DNA from: JAUSPI01 sp964650385
GTDB lineage: Bacteria; Desulfobacterota; Syntrophia; Syntrophales; JADFWA01
Assembly (NCBI GenBank): GCA_964650385.1
Contig: CAZYTP010000004.1
Coordinates: forward strand, 1 to 64,000
Length of the DNA stretch: 64,000 nt
Direction of reading: 5' to 3'
The notes under the pieces are model-generated. The model saw only the letters and a list, made by a program, of their open reading frames with translations. It had not been told where the DNA came from and ran no database searches. Positions 28,033-37,104 of this stretch are shown here, one piece after another (within the stretch, counting starts at the first letter, position 1; every line of letters begins with the position of its first letter). Position numbers and translations under genes: made by a program.

Positions 28033-28806
28033 ATGAATATACACCCAACAGCTATTGTTTCTTCTGAAGCATATCTGTCAGAAGGGGTTGAGGTGGGCCC
28101 CTATACTATAATCAAGCCAGACGTAACCATAGGTAAAAACACTGTCATCAGTTCCCATGTGGTAATAGAGAGCCATACTGATATAGGTGATAATTGTCAT
28201 ATTTATCAGTTTTGCTCCATCGGAGGGATTCCTCAGGACCTAAAATTCAAGGGAGAGGAATCAAGGGCCATCATAGGAAACAACAATACGATAAGAGAAT
28301 ATGTCACTATCAACAGGGCAACATCTGCCGATATCGGTACAACCATAATAGGTGACAATAATTTCTTGATGGCGTATTGTCATGTTGCCCATAATTGTAA
28401 ACTGGGCAACAACATCATTATGGCCAATGCCGTTAATCTGGGCGGTCACGTTCATATTGAAGATCATGCCACAATCGGCGGCATGACCGGGATTCACCAA
28501 TTCGTCCATATAGGCCGTCACTGTATGGTCGGTGGCGCATCCGCTGTGCCGAAGGATATTGCACCTTATGTCCTGGCTGCGGGGAATTACTCAGAGGTAC
28601 AAGGGCTCAACCTGATCGGTTTACATCGGAGGGGATTTAAAGAGGAAACTATAAGAGCATTGAAAAAGGCTTATAAAATAACGTTCAAATCATCGATGCT
28701 GCTTTCGGAAGCGATAAAGAAAGTAGAGTCGGAAGTAGAAGATATTCCCGAAATAAAACACTTTGTTGAGTTTATACGGAAATCTGAGAGAGGAATTTGT
28801 CGATAA
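28033..28806 (+). CDS. lpxA: LpxA: UDP-GlcNAc (or UDP-GlcNAc3N) acyltransferase
   Basis: The first acyltransferase of lipid A. The 257 residues form a hexapeptide beta helix followed by the GLNLIGLHRRGF helical cap. Typical LpxA marks are the SIGGIPQDLKFKGE loop (about 63-76), the catalytic His region MAYCHVAHNCKLGN (about 116-129), GGMTGIHQFVHIG and MVGGASAVPKDIAPYVLAAGN. With gnnA/gnnB-like genes next to it, the true acceptor may be UDP-GlcNAc3N, giving an amide-linked chain; the residues that set this cannot be judged by eye. Confidence 0.94.
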   Translation: MNIHPTAIVSSEAYLSEGVEVGPYTIIKPDVTIGKNTVISSHVVIESHTDIGDNCHIYQFCSIGGIPQDLKFKGEESRAIIGNNNTIREYVTINRATSADIGTTIIGDNNFLMAYCHVAHNCKLGNNIIMANAVNLGGHVHIEDHATIGGMTGIHQFVHIGRHCMVGGASAVPKDIAPYVLAAGNYSEVQGLNLIGLHRRGFKEETIRALKKAYKITFKSSMLLSEAIKKVESEVEDIPEIKHFVEFIRKSERGICR

Positions 28807-28818
28807 GTTCGCAATGTC

Positions 28819-28858
28819 GGGTTTAGAGGTTAAGTTCCAGTGTCCTTAACTTAAACCC
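28819..28858 (+). other. Hairpin between lpxA and gnnA-like gene
   Basis: GGGTTTA (28819-28825) pairs with TAAACCC (28852-28858) and GTTAAG (28829-28834) pairs with CTTAAC (28845-28850). This leaves a three-base bulge on the left side, one unpaired base on the right and a ten-base loop. There is no U-run after it, so it is not a classic terminator; it might attenuate or stabilise the transcript before the gnnA-like gene. Confidence 0.4.
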
Positions 28859-28872
28859 TGAAAAGGGAACAG

Positions 28873-29817
28873 ATGAAGATAAAGGTCGGTGTGGTAGGCA
28901 TAGGTCATCTGGGGAACTACCACCTGCAGAAATATAATAAATTACCCGACAGTGAAATAGTTGGTGTTGCTGATAGCGTGGAGGAGCGTGCACGGTCGGC
29001 CGCGAAAGAATACGACTGTGAAGCCCTGTATGACCACCGCGGTCTTATAGGAAAAGTCGATGCGGTAAGTATTGCTGTTCCGACAGGACTACATCACAAA
29101 GTAGCAAAGGACTTCCTTCAATCGGGGATTGATGTTCTCCTCGAAAAGCCGATCACAAAAACCCTTGAAGAAGCCGATGAGCTTGTTTCAATTGCTGCTG
29201 AAAAGGGAGCAATACTCCAGATAGGATTTGTCGAGAGATTCAACCCGGCCATAGTTTCTCTCGGTACGGTTATAAAGAGCCCCCTTTTTATTGAGTCTCA
29301 CCGCCTTCACCCCTTTGGGAACAGAGGGACGGATGTGGACGTTGTGCTTGATTTAATGATTCACGATCTCGACATTATTCTCCAGTTTGTAAAATCGGAG
29401 GTAATGAATGTAGAGGCCGTCGGTGTTTCTGTTTTGTCGAACAAGGTTGATATAGCAAACGTCAGGATAACATTCCAAAATGGATGCGTGGCAAATATCA
29501 CGGCCAGCAGGGTAACAGCCAAAAAACTACAGAAGATCAGATTTTTCGGACTCGAGGGGTATCACTCTGTCGACTACGGAAAAAGGGAATTAATGTCATT
29601 AGGCAGGAGGAGCGGAACAGACGGCCAGATAGAAATAGTCCAGAACGATGTAACCGTGACAAAACATGATCCCCTGGAAGAGGAAATAAAATCTTTCCTC
29701 AATTCTGTTATAAAAAGGACTCCTCCTTTGGTTTCAGGAGAGGACGGGAGAGAGTCTCTGAAACTGGCACTGAGCATAATTGAAAAGATGAAGACTGATC
29801 AGGGAATTATCCAATGA
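28873..29817 (+). CDS. gnnA: GnnA-like Gfo/Idh/MocA oxidoreductase for UDP-GlcNAc3N synthesis
   Basis: A 314-residue Gfo/Idh/MocA protein. The Rossmann motif VGVVGIGHLGNYHL lies at about 5-18. The conserved EKPITKTLEEADEL (about 93-106) holds the catalytic Lys, and a His-containing MIHDLDIIL lies near 160. In Acidithiobacillus ferrooxidans, GnnA oxidises C3 of UDP-GlcNAc to a ketone for GnnB, and its genes lie between lpxA and lpxB exactly as here. AAAGGGA precedes the ATG, and the stop overlaps the next gene by four bases (ATGA). Gfo/Idh genes next to lpxB are also seen without proven GnnA activity, so the function is a strong inference only. Confidence 0.78.
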   Translation: MKIKVGVVGIGHLGNYHLQKYNKLPDSEIVGVADSVEERARSAAKEYDCEALYDHRGLIGKVDAVSIAVPTGLHHKVAKDFLQSGIDVLLEKPITKTLEEADELVSIAAEKGAILQIGFVERFNPAIVSLGTVIKSPLFIESHRLHPFGNRGTDVDVVLDLMIHDLDIILQFVKSEVMNVEAVGVSVLSNKVDIANVRITFQNGCVANITASRVTAKKLQKIRFFGLEGYHSVDYGKRELMSLGRRSGTDGQIEIVQNDVTVTKHDPLEEEIKSFLNSVIKRTPPLVSGEDGRESLKLALSIIEKMKTDQGIIQ

Positions 29818-30908
29818 TCCCAATGGTAGATCTTCAAAGACAGTATAAAATTCTCAAAGACGACATTGATGCGGCCATTGCCGAGGTGCTGAATAGCTCA
29901 CAATTCATACTGGGACCCAATGTAGTCGAACTGGAGAAAGAGATAGCGGCGTACCATGAAATTCCTTTTGCTGTAAGCGTGGCCAACGGGACAGACGCCC
30001 TTTTCCTTGCCCTGAAAGCATGCGGCATCGGGGATGGAGATGAGGTCATCACTACACCTTTTACTTTTATTGCAACGGCAGAAGTAATATCCCGGTTGAA
30101 TGCCGTCCCTGTCTTTGTGGATATCGTTCCCGACACTTTCAATATTGATCCGGAAAAAATAGAGAAAAAGATCACCAAAAGGACTAAGGCCATCATTCCG
30201 GTTCATCTCTTCGGCCATCCTTCAGACATGGACCCGATAGTCAACCTGTGTCAGAGGTACAGTATCAGGATAATTGAGGATTGTGCCCAGGCCTTTGGCG
30301 CCGAATATAGGGGGAAAAAGGTTGGGACCATCGGTGATTGCGGGTGTTTTAGCTTCTTCCCGAGCAAAAATCTTGCCTGCTATGGAGATGGGGGGATGGT
30401 AATTACGAGAGAGGAAAATATTGCAGAACAGATAAGGTTGCTTAGAAATCACGGGAGTTCTGTCAAATACTACCACAATGCCATCGGTTACAACAGCAGG
30501 CTTGACGAAATACAGGCGGCTATAGTCCGGGTAAAATTAAAAAAGATAGGCGAATTCAATGACTCACGCAGGGCAAACGCAGATATTTATAGGTCGTGCA
30601 TAAAAAAGAATGAAGTTATCCTCCCGATAGAATCTGCCGGATGCAAGCATGTCTATCACCAGTTCACCATCAAATCAAAGAAAAGGGATGATATAATGGA
30701 TTGTCTGCGAAGAAACGATATATCATCCGCTATTTATTACCCCCTCCCCCTGCAAAAGCAGGAGGCATTCGCCTACCAAAGAACGATCAGCGGTGAATTG
30801 CCGGTTAGTGATGAGTGTGCCTCGGAAGTTCTTTCTCTCCCGATGTTTCCCGAACTCAGAGAAGAAGAAATCCGGCATGTCAGCGATGTGATAAACAATG
30901 CTCCCTGA
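29814..30908 (+). CDS. gnnB: GnnB-like DegT/DnrJ/EryC1/StrS aminotransferase
   Basis: A PLP enzyme of 364 residues in the sugar aminotransferase family. The PLP Lys is K185 in CFSFFPSKNLACYGDGG. The cofactor ring region is EDCAQAFGAEYRGKKVGT, with Asp156. The N-terminus MVDLQRQYKILKDDID is typical of the family. GnnB converts the 3-keto product of GnnA to UDP-GlcNAc3N with glutamate as donor. The ATGA overlap with the gnnA-like gene and the 11-base overlap with lpxB put it firmly inside the lipid A operon. A surface-sugar transaminase role is the main alternative. Confidence 0.78.
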   Translation: MIPMVDLQRQYKILKDDIDAAIAEVLNSSQFILGPNVVELEKEIAAYHEIPFAVSVANGTDALFLALKACGIGDGDEVITTPFTFIATAEVISRLNAVPVFVDIVPDTFNIDPEKIEKKITKRTKAIIPVHLFGHPSDMDPIVNLCQRYSIRIIEDCAQAFGAEYRGKKVGTIGDCGCFSFFPSKNLACYGDGGMVITREENIAEQIRLLRNHGSSVKYYHNAIGYNSRLDEIQAAIVRVKLKKIGEFNDSRRANADIYRSCIKKNEVILPIESAGCKHVYHQFTIKSKKRDDIMDCLRRNDISSAIYYPLPLQKQEAFAYQRTISGELPVSDECASEVLSLPMFPELREEEIRHVSDVINNAP

Positions 30909-32055
30909 ACCGACTCATCCCCGGAATATAATGATAGTTGCAGGAGAGGCTTCTGGAGACCTGCACGGATCCAATCTGGTGAAGGAAATTCATCGGATAG
31001 ATACTTCTGTCAGATTCTATGGAATCGGGGGCAAAAAACTCAAGGAGACGGGAGTTGAGCTTATTGCCAATTCATCGGATACAGCAGTTGTAGGGCTTAC
31101 TGAAGTTGCTTCCAAACTGAGATTTATCCTGAAGATCATGGGCCTGCTTAAAAAGTCACTCCGGGAAGACAAACCTGACCTTCTTATCCTCATCGACTAC
31201 CCTGATTTTAACCTTCCTCTGGCCAGAACGGCCGAAAAGAACGGGGTCAGAGTGTTTTACTATATAAGTCCTCAAGTCTGGGCATGGAGAAAAGGGAGGA
31301 TTAAGCAGATTGAAAAAATTGTTGACAGGATGGTGGTTATTCTTCCTTTTGAAATGCAAATCTACGATAAATCAAAATTAGATGTAAGCTTTGTTGGTCA
31401 CCCACTTCTTGATGTAGTGAAAAAGAAATATTCCCCAAAAGATGCGCTGAAAAAATTCGGCCTTGAAAAAGGAGTTGTAACGATAGGAATCCTCCCTGGA
31501 AGCAGGGAAAGTGAGGTGAAGAAACTCTTGCCTGAAATGCTCAAGGCGGCTAAAATTCTTGAAGATAAAGTTGCCTCCATTCAGTTTGTGTTACCATTGG
31601 CCGACACGTTAAACGTTGATTTTGTCTTAAGAATAATCGATAAATATTCTGTAGAGGTCAGAGTTATCCGGGATGATATTTACGACGTGATAGGCATATC
31701 AGACATTGTCATGGTTGCCTCGGGAACGGCTACCCTGGAAACCGCTCTATTGGAAACACCAATGGTCATAATATACAAGGTTTCAACTCTTTCTTATTAC
31801 ATAGGAAAGATGTTCATCAATGTAGATAATATCGGGCTGGTAAATATTATCGCAGGAAAGACCATAGTCCCAGAGTTTATTCAGGACGAAGCGACCGCTT
31901 CGAATATCGCAGAGGAAATTTTGGATATACTTGCCAACAGATCGAGAATGGATAAGATCAAAGAGGAATTGTCCAGAGTGAGGGGAAATCTTGGCACCCC
32001 GGGCGCAAACATGAGAACAGCCAGGCTGGTATACGAGATGATAGAGGGGAATTGA
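30898..32055 (+). CDS. lpxB: LpxB: lipid-A-disaccharide synthase
   Basis: A GT19 enzyme that joins UDP-diacyl sugar and lipid X into the beta-1,6 disaccharide at the membrane. The 385 residues show IMIVAGEASGDLHGSNLV (about 11-28), RVFYYISPQVWAWRKGRIKQI, VGHPLLD and ILPGSRESEVKKLLPEM, then VMVASGTATLETALLETPMVIIYK in the C-terminal domain. The start at 30898 overlaps gnnB by 11 bases; a later ATG at 30931 would drop 11 residues. The 385-residue size matches E. coli LpxB. Confidence 0.95.
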   Translation: MLPEPTHPRNIMIVAGEASGDLHGSNLVKEIHRIDTSVRFYGIGGKKLKETGVELIANSSDTAVVGLTEVASKLRFILKIMGLLKKSLREDKPDLLILIDYPDFNLPLARTAEKNGVRVFYYISPQVWAWRKGRIKQIEKIVDRMVVILPFEMQIYDKSKLDVSFVGHPLLDVVKKKYSPKDALKKFGLEKGVVTIGILPGSRESEVKKLLPEMLKAAKILEDKVASIQFVLPLADTLNVDFVLRIIDKYSVEVRVIRDDIYDVIGISDIVMVASGTATLETALLETPMVIIYKVSTLSYYIGKMFINVDNIGLVNIIAGKTIVPEFIQDEATASNIAEEILDILANRSRMDKIKEELSRVRGNLGTPGANMRTARLVYEMIEGN

Positions 32056-32142
32056 GGAGACAGAAGATAGAATTCGGAATAAAGGACGGAATCCGACATC
32101 TATTCTGGTTCCTGAGTTCGGACTCCTTAGAGATTATTAATT

Positions 32143-34055
32143 ATGGAAATATTTAAACGCCTCTTAAGGCTCGCAAAACCACATATAGCAAAGTTCATAC
32201 TGGCAATGCTCTGTATGCTTGTAGTCGGGGCATCGGCCGCTGCCGCCGCCTTTCTCGTCAAACCGGCCCTTGATGATATATTCTTAAATAAAAATGCCGA
32301 TATGCTAATGTTAATACCGATAGCGATAGTGGTGATATACTTTCTGAAAGGGGCCTGTAGCTACGGCCAAACGATCCTGATGAGCTATATCGGTCAGCGA
32401 GTAATAACAGATCTGAGAGCTGAACTCTATAATCACATCCAGAGGCAAGCACTTTCGTTTTTTACCAGGAACTCGACCGGTATACTCATGTCACGAATAA
32501 CCAATGATGTCAGCTTAATCCAGGGTGCGGTATCAGAAGCTGTGACCAGTCTCATGAAGGATTCTTTCACTCTTGTCTGTCTCGTGTTTGTTATCTTCTA
32601 TCGGGACTGGCAACTTGCTATTGTAGCGATGGTGGTTTTCCCCTTAACCATTTATCCGATAGCTAAGTTCGGCAAAAAGATGAGAAAGATTGCCACCAGC
32701 ACCCAGGTCACCATGGGAAGTCTTACCACCCTTCTCCAGGAAACAATATCCGGCACCAGGATAGTAAAAGCCTTCGGAATGGAAAATTATGAAAATGAAA
32801 GATTTGGCAAAGAGAATGAACGCCTCTTTAAGCTCACGATGAAATCCGTATCCGTAAGGGCTATATCCAGCCCATTTATGGAGTTTCTGGGAGGTATCGG
32901 AATTGCCGCAATTGTACTTTACGGGGGATATCAGGTAATCAAGGGAACATCGACTCCGGGCACATTTTTTTCATTCCTTACTGCTCTTATTATGCTTTAC
33001 GAACCGGTTAAGAGACTAACCAATGTCAATAATACCATTCAGCAGGGGATTGCTGGTGCCGTACGGGTCTTTGATGTTATGGACATCGTTCCGGAAATAA
33101 AGGATAAGAAAGATGCAGTAGTTCTGCCCTCGATTTCCAGTAACATCGATATCCGGAACGTATCTTTCAGCTATGAGGATGCGCCGGTCCTGAAAAATGT
33201 AAATATCAGTGTTAAAGCGGGTGAGGCGGTCGCATTTGTCGGTATGAGCGGGGGGGGAAAGACGACGCTTGTCAATTTGATACCGAGATTCTACGATGTC
33301 ACTGAGGGTAAGATATTGATAGATGGCCGGGATATACGTGATGTCACACTAACATCACTCCGGGATCAGATAGGAATCGTCACCCAACAGACGATACTCT
33401 TCAACGATACCGTTAGAAATAATATTGCATACGGTGATATAGAAAAGAGTGGTGAGGATATAATAGAGGCGGCTAAGGCAGCCAATGCCCATGATTTCAT
33501 TGTCAATATGCCCGATGGGTATGACACTGAAATCGGGGAACAGGGTGCAAAGCTCTCCGGCGGGGAAAGGCAGAGGATCTCCATAGCAAGGGCTCTTCTC
33601 AAGGACGCTCCGATACTGATCCTGGATGAGGCCACTTCATCTCTTGATACGGAAGCGGAGATAGAGGTTCAAGATGCCCTGGAGACTTTGATGAAAGGAA
33701 GAACAACACTGGTTATCGCTCATCGGCTTTCAACCATAAGGAATGCTGACCGTATTTTAGTCATCGTCAACGGAGAAATAGTTGAAGAAGGAACCCACGA
33801 ANNNNNNNNNNNNNNNNNNNNNNNNNNNNNNNNNNNNNNNNNNNNNNNNNNNNNNNNNNNNNNNNNNNNNNNNNNNNNNNNNNNNNNNNNNNNNNNNNNN
33901 NTGACCGTATTTTAGTCATCGTCAACGGAGAAATAGTTGAAGAAGGAACCCACGAATCACTGCTTGCAAAAGAAGGAGAATACTTCAAGCTCTACAACAT
34001 GCAGTTCAAGGATAACAATTCAAATGAGGAAATTGATAAAAAAGATACTGCATGA
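32143..34055 (+). CDS. msbA: MsbA-like lipid A flippase, interrupted by a 100-N scaffold gap
   Basis: A half-size ABC exporter that flips lipid A-core across the inner membrane. Six membrane helices fill about residues 15-310. The ATPase domain has Walker A GMSGGGKTT, signature LSGGERQR and Walker B ILILDEATSSLD. The gap at 33802-33901 breaks the frame, but the 55 bases before it (33747-33801) are repeated exactly after it (33902-33956). Removing the Ns and one 55-base copy restores an open frame of 585 residues ending at a TGA at 34055. The gene is therefore intact in the organism and only misassembled here. Confidence 0.92.
33802..33901. other. Assembly gap of 100 N inside msbA (false gap)
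   Basis: Exactly 100 N, the usual placeholder for unknown gap size. The flanking contigs share an identical 55-base overlap, so the true gap is negative and the sequence is in fact continuous. Confidence 0.97.
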
Positions 34056-35130
34056 TGACAGCAAACCGAACTGCCTGAACCCCCTTCTTTTTCCCCTTTA
34101 CCTGTTTTCCATCATTTACGGCGGGATAATCCGTTTGAGAAACCGGATGTATGATCTGACCGTTTTTAAAATGAGAAGACTAAGATGCAGGGTGATCAGC
34201 ATAGGGAACATAACCGTGGGCGGGACGGGCAAGACACCGATGGTCATTATGCTGGCAAATCTTCTGAAAGAGCGGGGATACAAGCCTGCCGTCCTGAGCA
34301 GAGGATATGGAGGAAAAAACAAAAATCGCATTACGGTTGTATCCGATGAAAATCATGTTCTTGCGGAATCCGATGAAGCGGGTGATGAGCCGGTACTCAT
34401 TGCAAAATCCGCAAAAGGGGTGCCCGTCGTTACAGGGCCAAAAAGGTATCTCACCGGAAGATATGCCGTGAATCAGCTGGGCGCTGATGTCCTGATCCTT
34501 GATGATGCCTTCCAGCACCGGAGCCTCTTCAGAAATATAGACATAGTTCTATTGGACAGAACAAGGCCCTTCGGAAACAGGTTCCTGTTGCCACGGGGAC
34601 CACTTCGCGAACCGAAAAAAGCCTTGGGGAGAGCAGACATCATCGTACTGACAGGGGAAAATAGGGACAGCGCCCTTTTTGTTCAAGAGACAATAGGCGT
34701 TGTTCCTTTAACAAACAAAAAGGGCGCTGTCCCTATTTTTAGAGGATACCACAAGCCGAAAGAGCTTGTTAAAGGAGAGGAAAATGATAGCTATCCCCTC
34801 GAATATCTGAGCGGGAAAAAGGTATCTGCCTTTGCCGGGATAGCCAAACCGGAGTCCTTCGAGGAGACAATAGTATCTCTCGGTGGAGAGGTTGTCTCTT
34901 TTATTGCATTTCCAGATCATCACAGATACACGATGGGTGATATCGGGGAGATTAAAAAGGCTTCTTCGAATTGTTCGTCAGAGATCATTGTTAGCACAGA
35001 AAAGGATGGAATAAAATTGATCAACTTTCCAGAGTTTTTCCGTGATATCTTTTTGCTGAAGATAGAGATGGAAATAATCAATCGTTCCAAAGAATTTGAA
35101 GATATGATCCTATCAGGGCCTTTAAAATGA
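34024..35130 (+). CDS. lpxK: LpxK: tetraacyldisaccharide 4'-kinase
   Basis: It phosphorylates the 4' position of the lipid A disaccharide. The protein has 368 residues from the ATG at 34024, which overlaps the end of msbA by 32 bases. A membrane-facing start (LLFPLYLFSIIYGGIIRLRN) leads to the P-loop GNITVGGTGKTPM (about 59-71), LSRGYGG, and DVLILDDAFQHRSL with the catalytic Asp. LLPRGPLREP and STEKDGIKL follow. A 26-bp perfect inverted repeat at 34658-34739 lies inside the coding region, in a variable linker (about residues 212-239), without breaking the frame. The protein is longer than E. coli LpxK (328). Confidence 0.93.
   Translation: MRKLIKKILHDDSKPNCLNPLLFPLYLFSIIYGGIIRLRNRMYDLTVFKMRRLRCRVISIGNITVGGTGKTPMVIMLANLLKERGYKPAVLSRGYGGKNKNRITVVSDENHVLAESDEAGDEPVLIAKSAKGVPVVTGPKRYLTGRYAVNQLGADVLILDDAFQHRSLFRNIDIVLLDRTRPFGNRFLLPRGPLREPKKALGRADIIVLTGENRDSALFVQETIGVVPLTNKKGAVPIFRGYHKPKELVKGEENDSYPLEYLSGKKVSAFAGIAKPESFEETIVSLGGEVVSFIAFPDHHRYTMGDIGEIKKASSNCSSEIIVSTEKDGIKLINFPEFFRDIFLLKIEMEIINRSKEFEDMILSGPLK
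34658..34739. repeat. 26-bp perfect inverted repeat inside lpxK
   Basis: Arms 34658-34683 and 34714-34739 are exact reverse complements, with core GGGACAGCGCCC and a 30-base loop. The element is A/T-edged and looks like a REP-type palindrome. It is translated in frame as a linker of LpxK (from NRDSALF to GAVPIF). Palindromes of this kind are usually intergenic. Confidence 0.85.
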
Positions 35131-35996
35131 AAAAAACGGCAATGACAAGAACCATACTTGTAATTTTCGCTTCTATTCCTCTTGTGGTTCGAAGAGGAAT
35201 TTTCAAGGCAGCGTTTCTCCTCTTTTATCATTTCTCTTCCAGGCACAGGCTGATTACCCTTCATAACCTCAAGTGCGCTTACCCGGATAAAGACATGAAG
35301 GGCTTAGGCAAAATCGCCAGGGGGGCTTTTCGAAATCTCGGGATTGTGGCTGCAGAATTTTTTGAAATTCCTTCTTTAACCAAGGAAAACATCCATAATC
35401 TCATAGAATTTAATGGGTTTGAAAATTACACCAGGGCCATGTCACAAAACAGAGGAGTTTTATTCTTCACCGCCCACCTCGGCAACTGGGAACTTATGGC
35501 AGCGTCTTCTGCTATGCTGGGACATCCAATTACCGTTATATACCGTCCTTTAGACAACCCCGTTCTGGAAAATCTTGTTACGTATGTGAGGGCATGCAAG
35601 GGAAACAAGCCGCTGCCGAAGGAGCGTGCCACAAAACAGATATTCCGCCGTATTAAAAAAAATGAGGTTGTTGGCACACTTCTCGACCAGAACATGGCCT
35701 GGCAAGAGGGTGTCTTTGTTGACTTTTTCGGGAAACCTGCCTGCACAACCGATGGGCTGGCCTCACTGGCCCTCTATACAGGGGCACCGGTTATTCCCGC
35801 ATTCATGGTCAGAATGGAAAACGGTAAATACCGGTTTATAATTGGCGAAGAGGTTACGATAATAAATACCGGAAATCCTGAAAGGGATATACTGACAAAT
35901 ACCCAGAACTTTACAATAATCATTGAAGATTTTATAAGAGGATACCCGGATCAATGGCTCTGGCTACACCAGAGGTGGAAAACGAAAAGACATCAG
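35127..35996 (+). CDS. lpxL: Lipid A late acyltransferase (LpxL/HtrB family), 3' end in gap
   Basis: It transfers a secondary acyl chain to lipid A at the inner membrane. The 290 visible residues have an N-terminal membrane helix (LVIFASIPLVVRRGIFKAAF), the HX4E catalytic motif in FFTAHLGNWELMA (about 109-121), and VIYRPLDNPVLENLV. The end is the DQWLWLHQRWKTK stretch that normally lies within about 20 residues of the C-terminus, so only a short tail is lost in the gap at 35997. Translation starts at an ATGA overlap with lpxK. Whether it adds laurate, myristate or another chain is unknown. Confidence 0.9.
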
Positions 35997-36096
35997 NNNN
36001 NNNNNNNNNNNNNNNNNNNNNNNNNNNNNNNNNNNNNNNNNNNNNNNNNNNNNNNNNNNNNNNNNNNNNNNNNNNNNNNNNNNNNNNNNNNNNNNN
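35997..36096. other. Assembly gap of 100 N between lpxL and waaF
   Basis: One hundred Ns with no shared sequence at its edges, unlike the gap in msbA. The genes on both sides are nearly complete (LpxL lacks a short tail, WaaF lacks its first few residues), so the missing DNA is probably only tens of bases. Confidence 0.95.
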
Positions 36097-37104
36097 CTTA
36101 TACGAGGAACCAACTGGATCGGTGATGTTGTAATGTGCCTTCCGGCGATTGCCGCAGTCAGAAAAACATTTCCACACTCACAAATATCCGTTTTGGCTAA
36201 ACCCTGGGTTACAGAACTCTTTAATATCTGTCCCGATGTGGATGAGGTCATTCGTTTTCAGAGTCCTGGCATACATGAGGGTATTACCGGAAAGCTTAGA
36301 CTGGCAAGAGAACTGAAGGGTAAAAGTTTCGATATGGCTATACTTCTGCAAAATGCCATTGAGGCTGCAATTATCGCCCGGTTGGCCGCTATCCCGATAA
36401 GGGCGGGATATAATTCTGATGGGAGAGGAATTCTCCTGACACATTCGGTGCAGAGAACAGAAGAGATCAGAAAAGTTCATCAAGTCGATTACTACTTAGA
36501 GATGGTCAAATTTCTCGGCTTTAAATCGGCCGGAAGGAGTGTCAATCTCACACTGACGGAGGAGCATTCCACCGTCTCGGAAGAAATTCTCAATCGGTAT
36601 AGCATCGCTGGAAAAGAAATAATTGTTGGTATGGCACCGGGAGCTACTTATGGGCCGGCCAAAAGATGGTTTCCTGAAAGGTTTTCCGAAGTTGCAGATA
36701 GGATAATAGACGATTTTTCCGCCCCGGTAATTCTTTTCGGGAGTTCTGATGACCGGGACAGCGCAGATAAGGTTCAACAAAGTTCAAAAAACAAACTCGT
36801 CAATTTGGCGGGTGAAACAAATCTTAAAGAAGCGATTTCCCTTATTGCAAGATGTAATCTTTTTATATCTAACGATTCCGGACTGATGCATGTCGCCGGA
36901 GCGCTTGGCATCCCGACAGTAGCGATTTTCGGATCGACTAATCCGGTAACAACGTCCCCTGTAGGTGAGAAAAATATTATTATCAACAAAAAGGTTAACT
37001 GCAACCCCTGTTTGAAGAAAATATGTCCTACTGATTTTCGGTGCATGGACTTGATAGGAGTTGACGAAGTATATAATGTCGCACGGGGTATTTTAAAGAA
37101 ATGA
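36097..37104 (+). CDS. waaF: ADP-heptose:LPS heptosyltransferase II (WaaF-like), 5' end in gap
   Basis: A GT9 enzyme adding the second inner-core heptose. The frame is open from the gap: LIRGTNWIGDVVMCLPAI is the standard N-terminal beta strand and loop, so only the first three or four residues are missing. The C-terminal donor site shows GMAPGATYGPAKRWF and ISNDSGLMHVAGALGIPTVAIFGSTNP. Cysteines near the end (CNPCLKKICPTDFRCM) are typical of WaaF. An in-frame ATG at 36133 is internal. The stop overlaps gmhB by four bases. Confidence 0.92.
   Translation, partial: LIRGTNWIGDVVMCLPAIAAVRKTFPHSQISVLAKPWVTELFNICPDVDEVIRFQSPGIHEGITGKLRLARELKGKSFDMAILLQNAIEAAIIARLAAIPIRAGYNSDGRGILLTHSVQRTEEIRKVHQVDYYLEMVKFLGFKSAGRSVNLTLTEEHSTVSEEILNRYSIAGKEIIVGMAPGATYGPAKRWFPERFSEVADRIIDDFSAPVILFGSSDDRDSADKVQQSSKNKLVNLAGETNLKEAISLIARCNLFISNDSGLMHVAGALGIPTVAIFGSTNPVTTSPVGEKNIIINKKVNCNPCLKKICPTDFRCMDLIGVDEVYNVARGILKK

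Noticed and set aside
33915..34023. LpxK start at 33937
   Set aside because: The extra residues are an out-of-frame reading of the msbA end; LpxK homology begins at the ATG at 34024.
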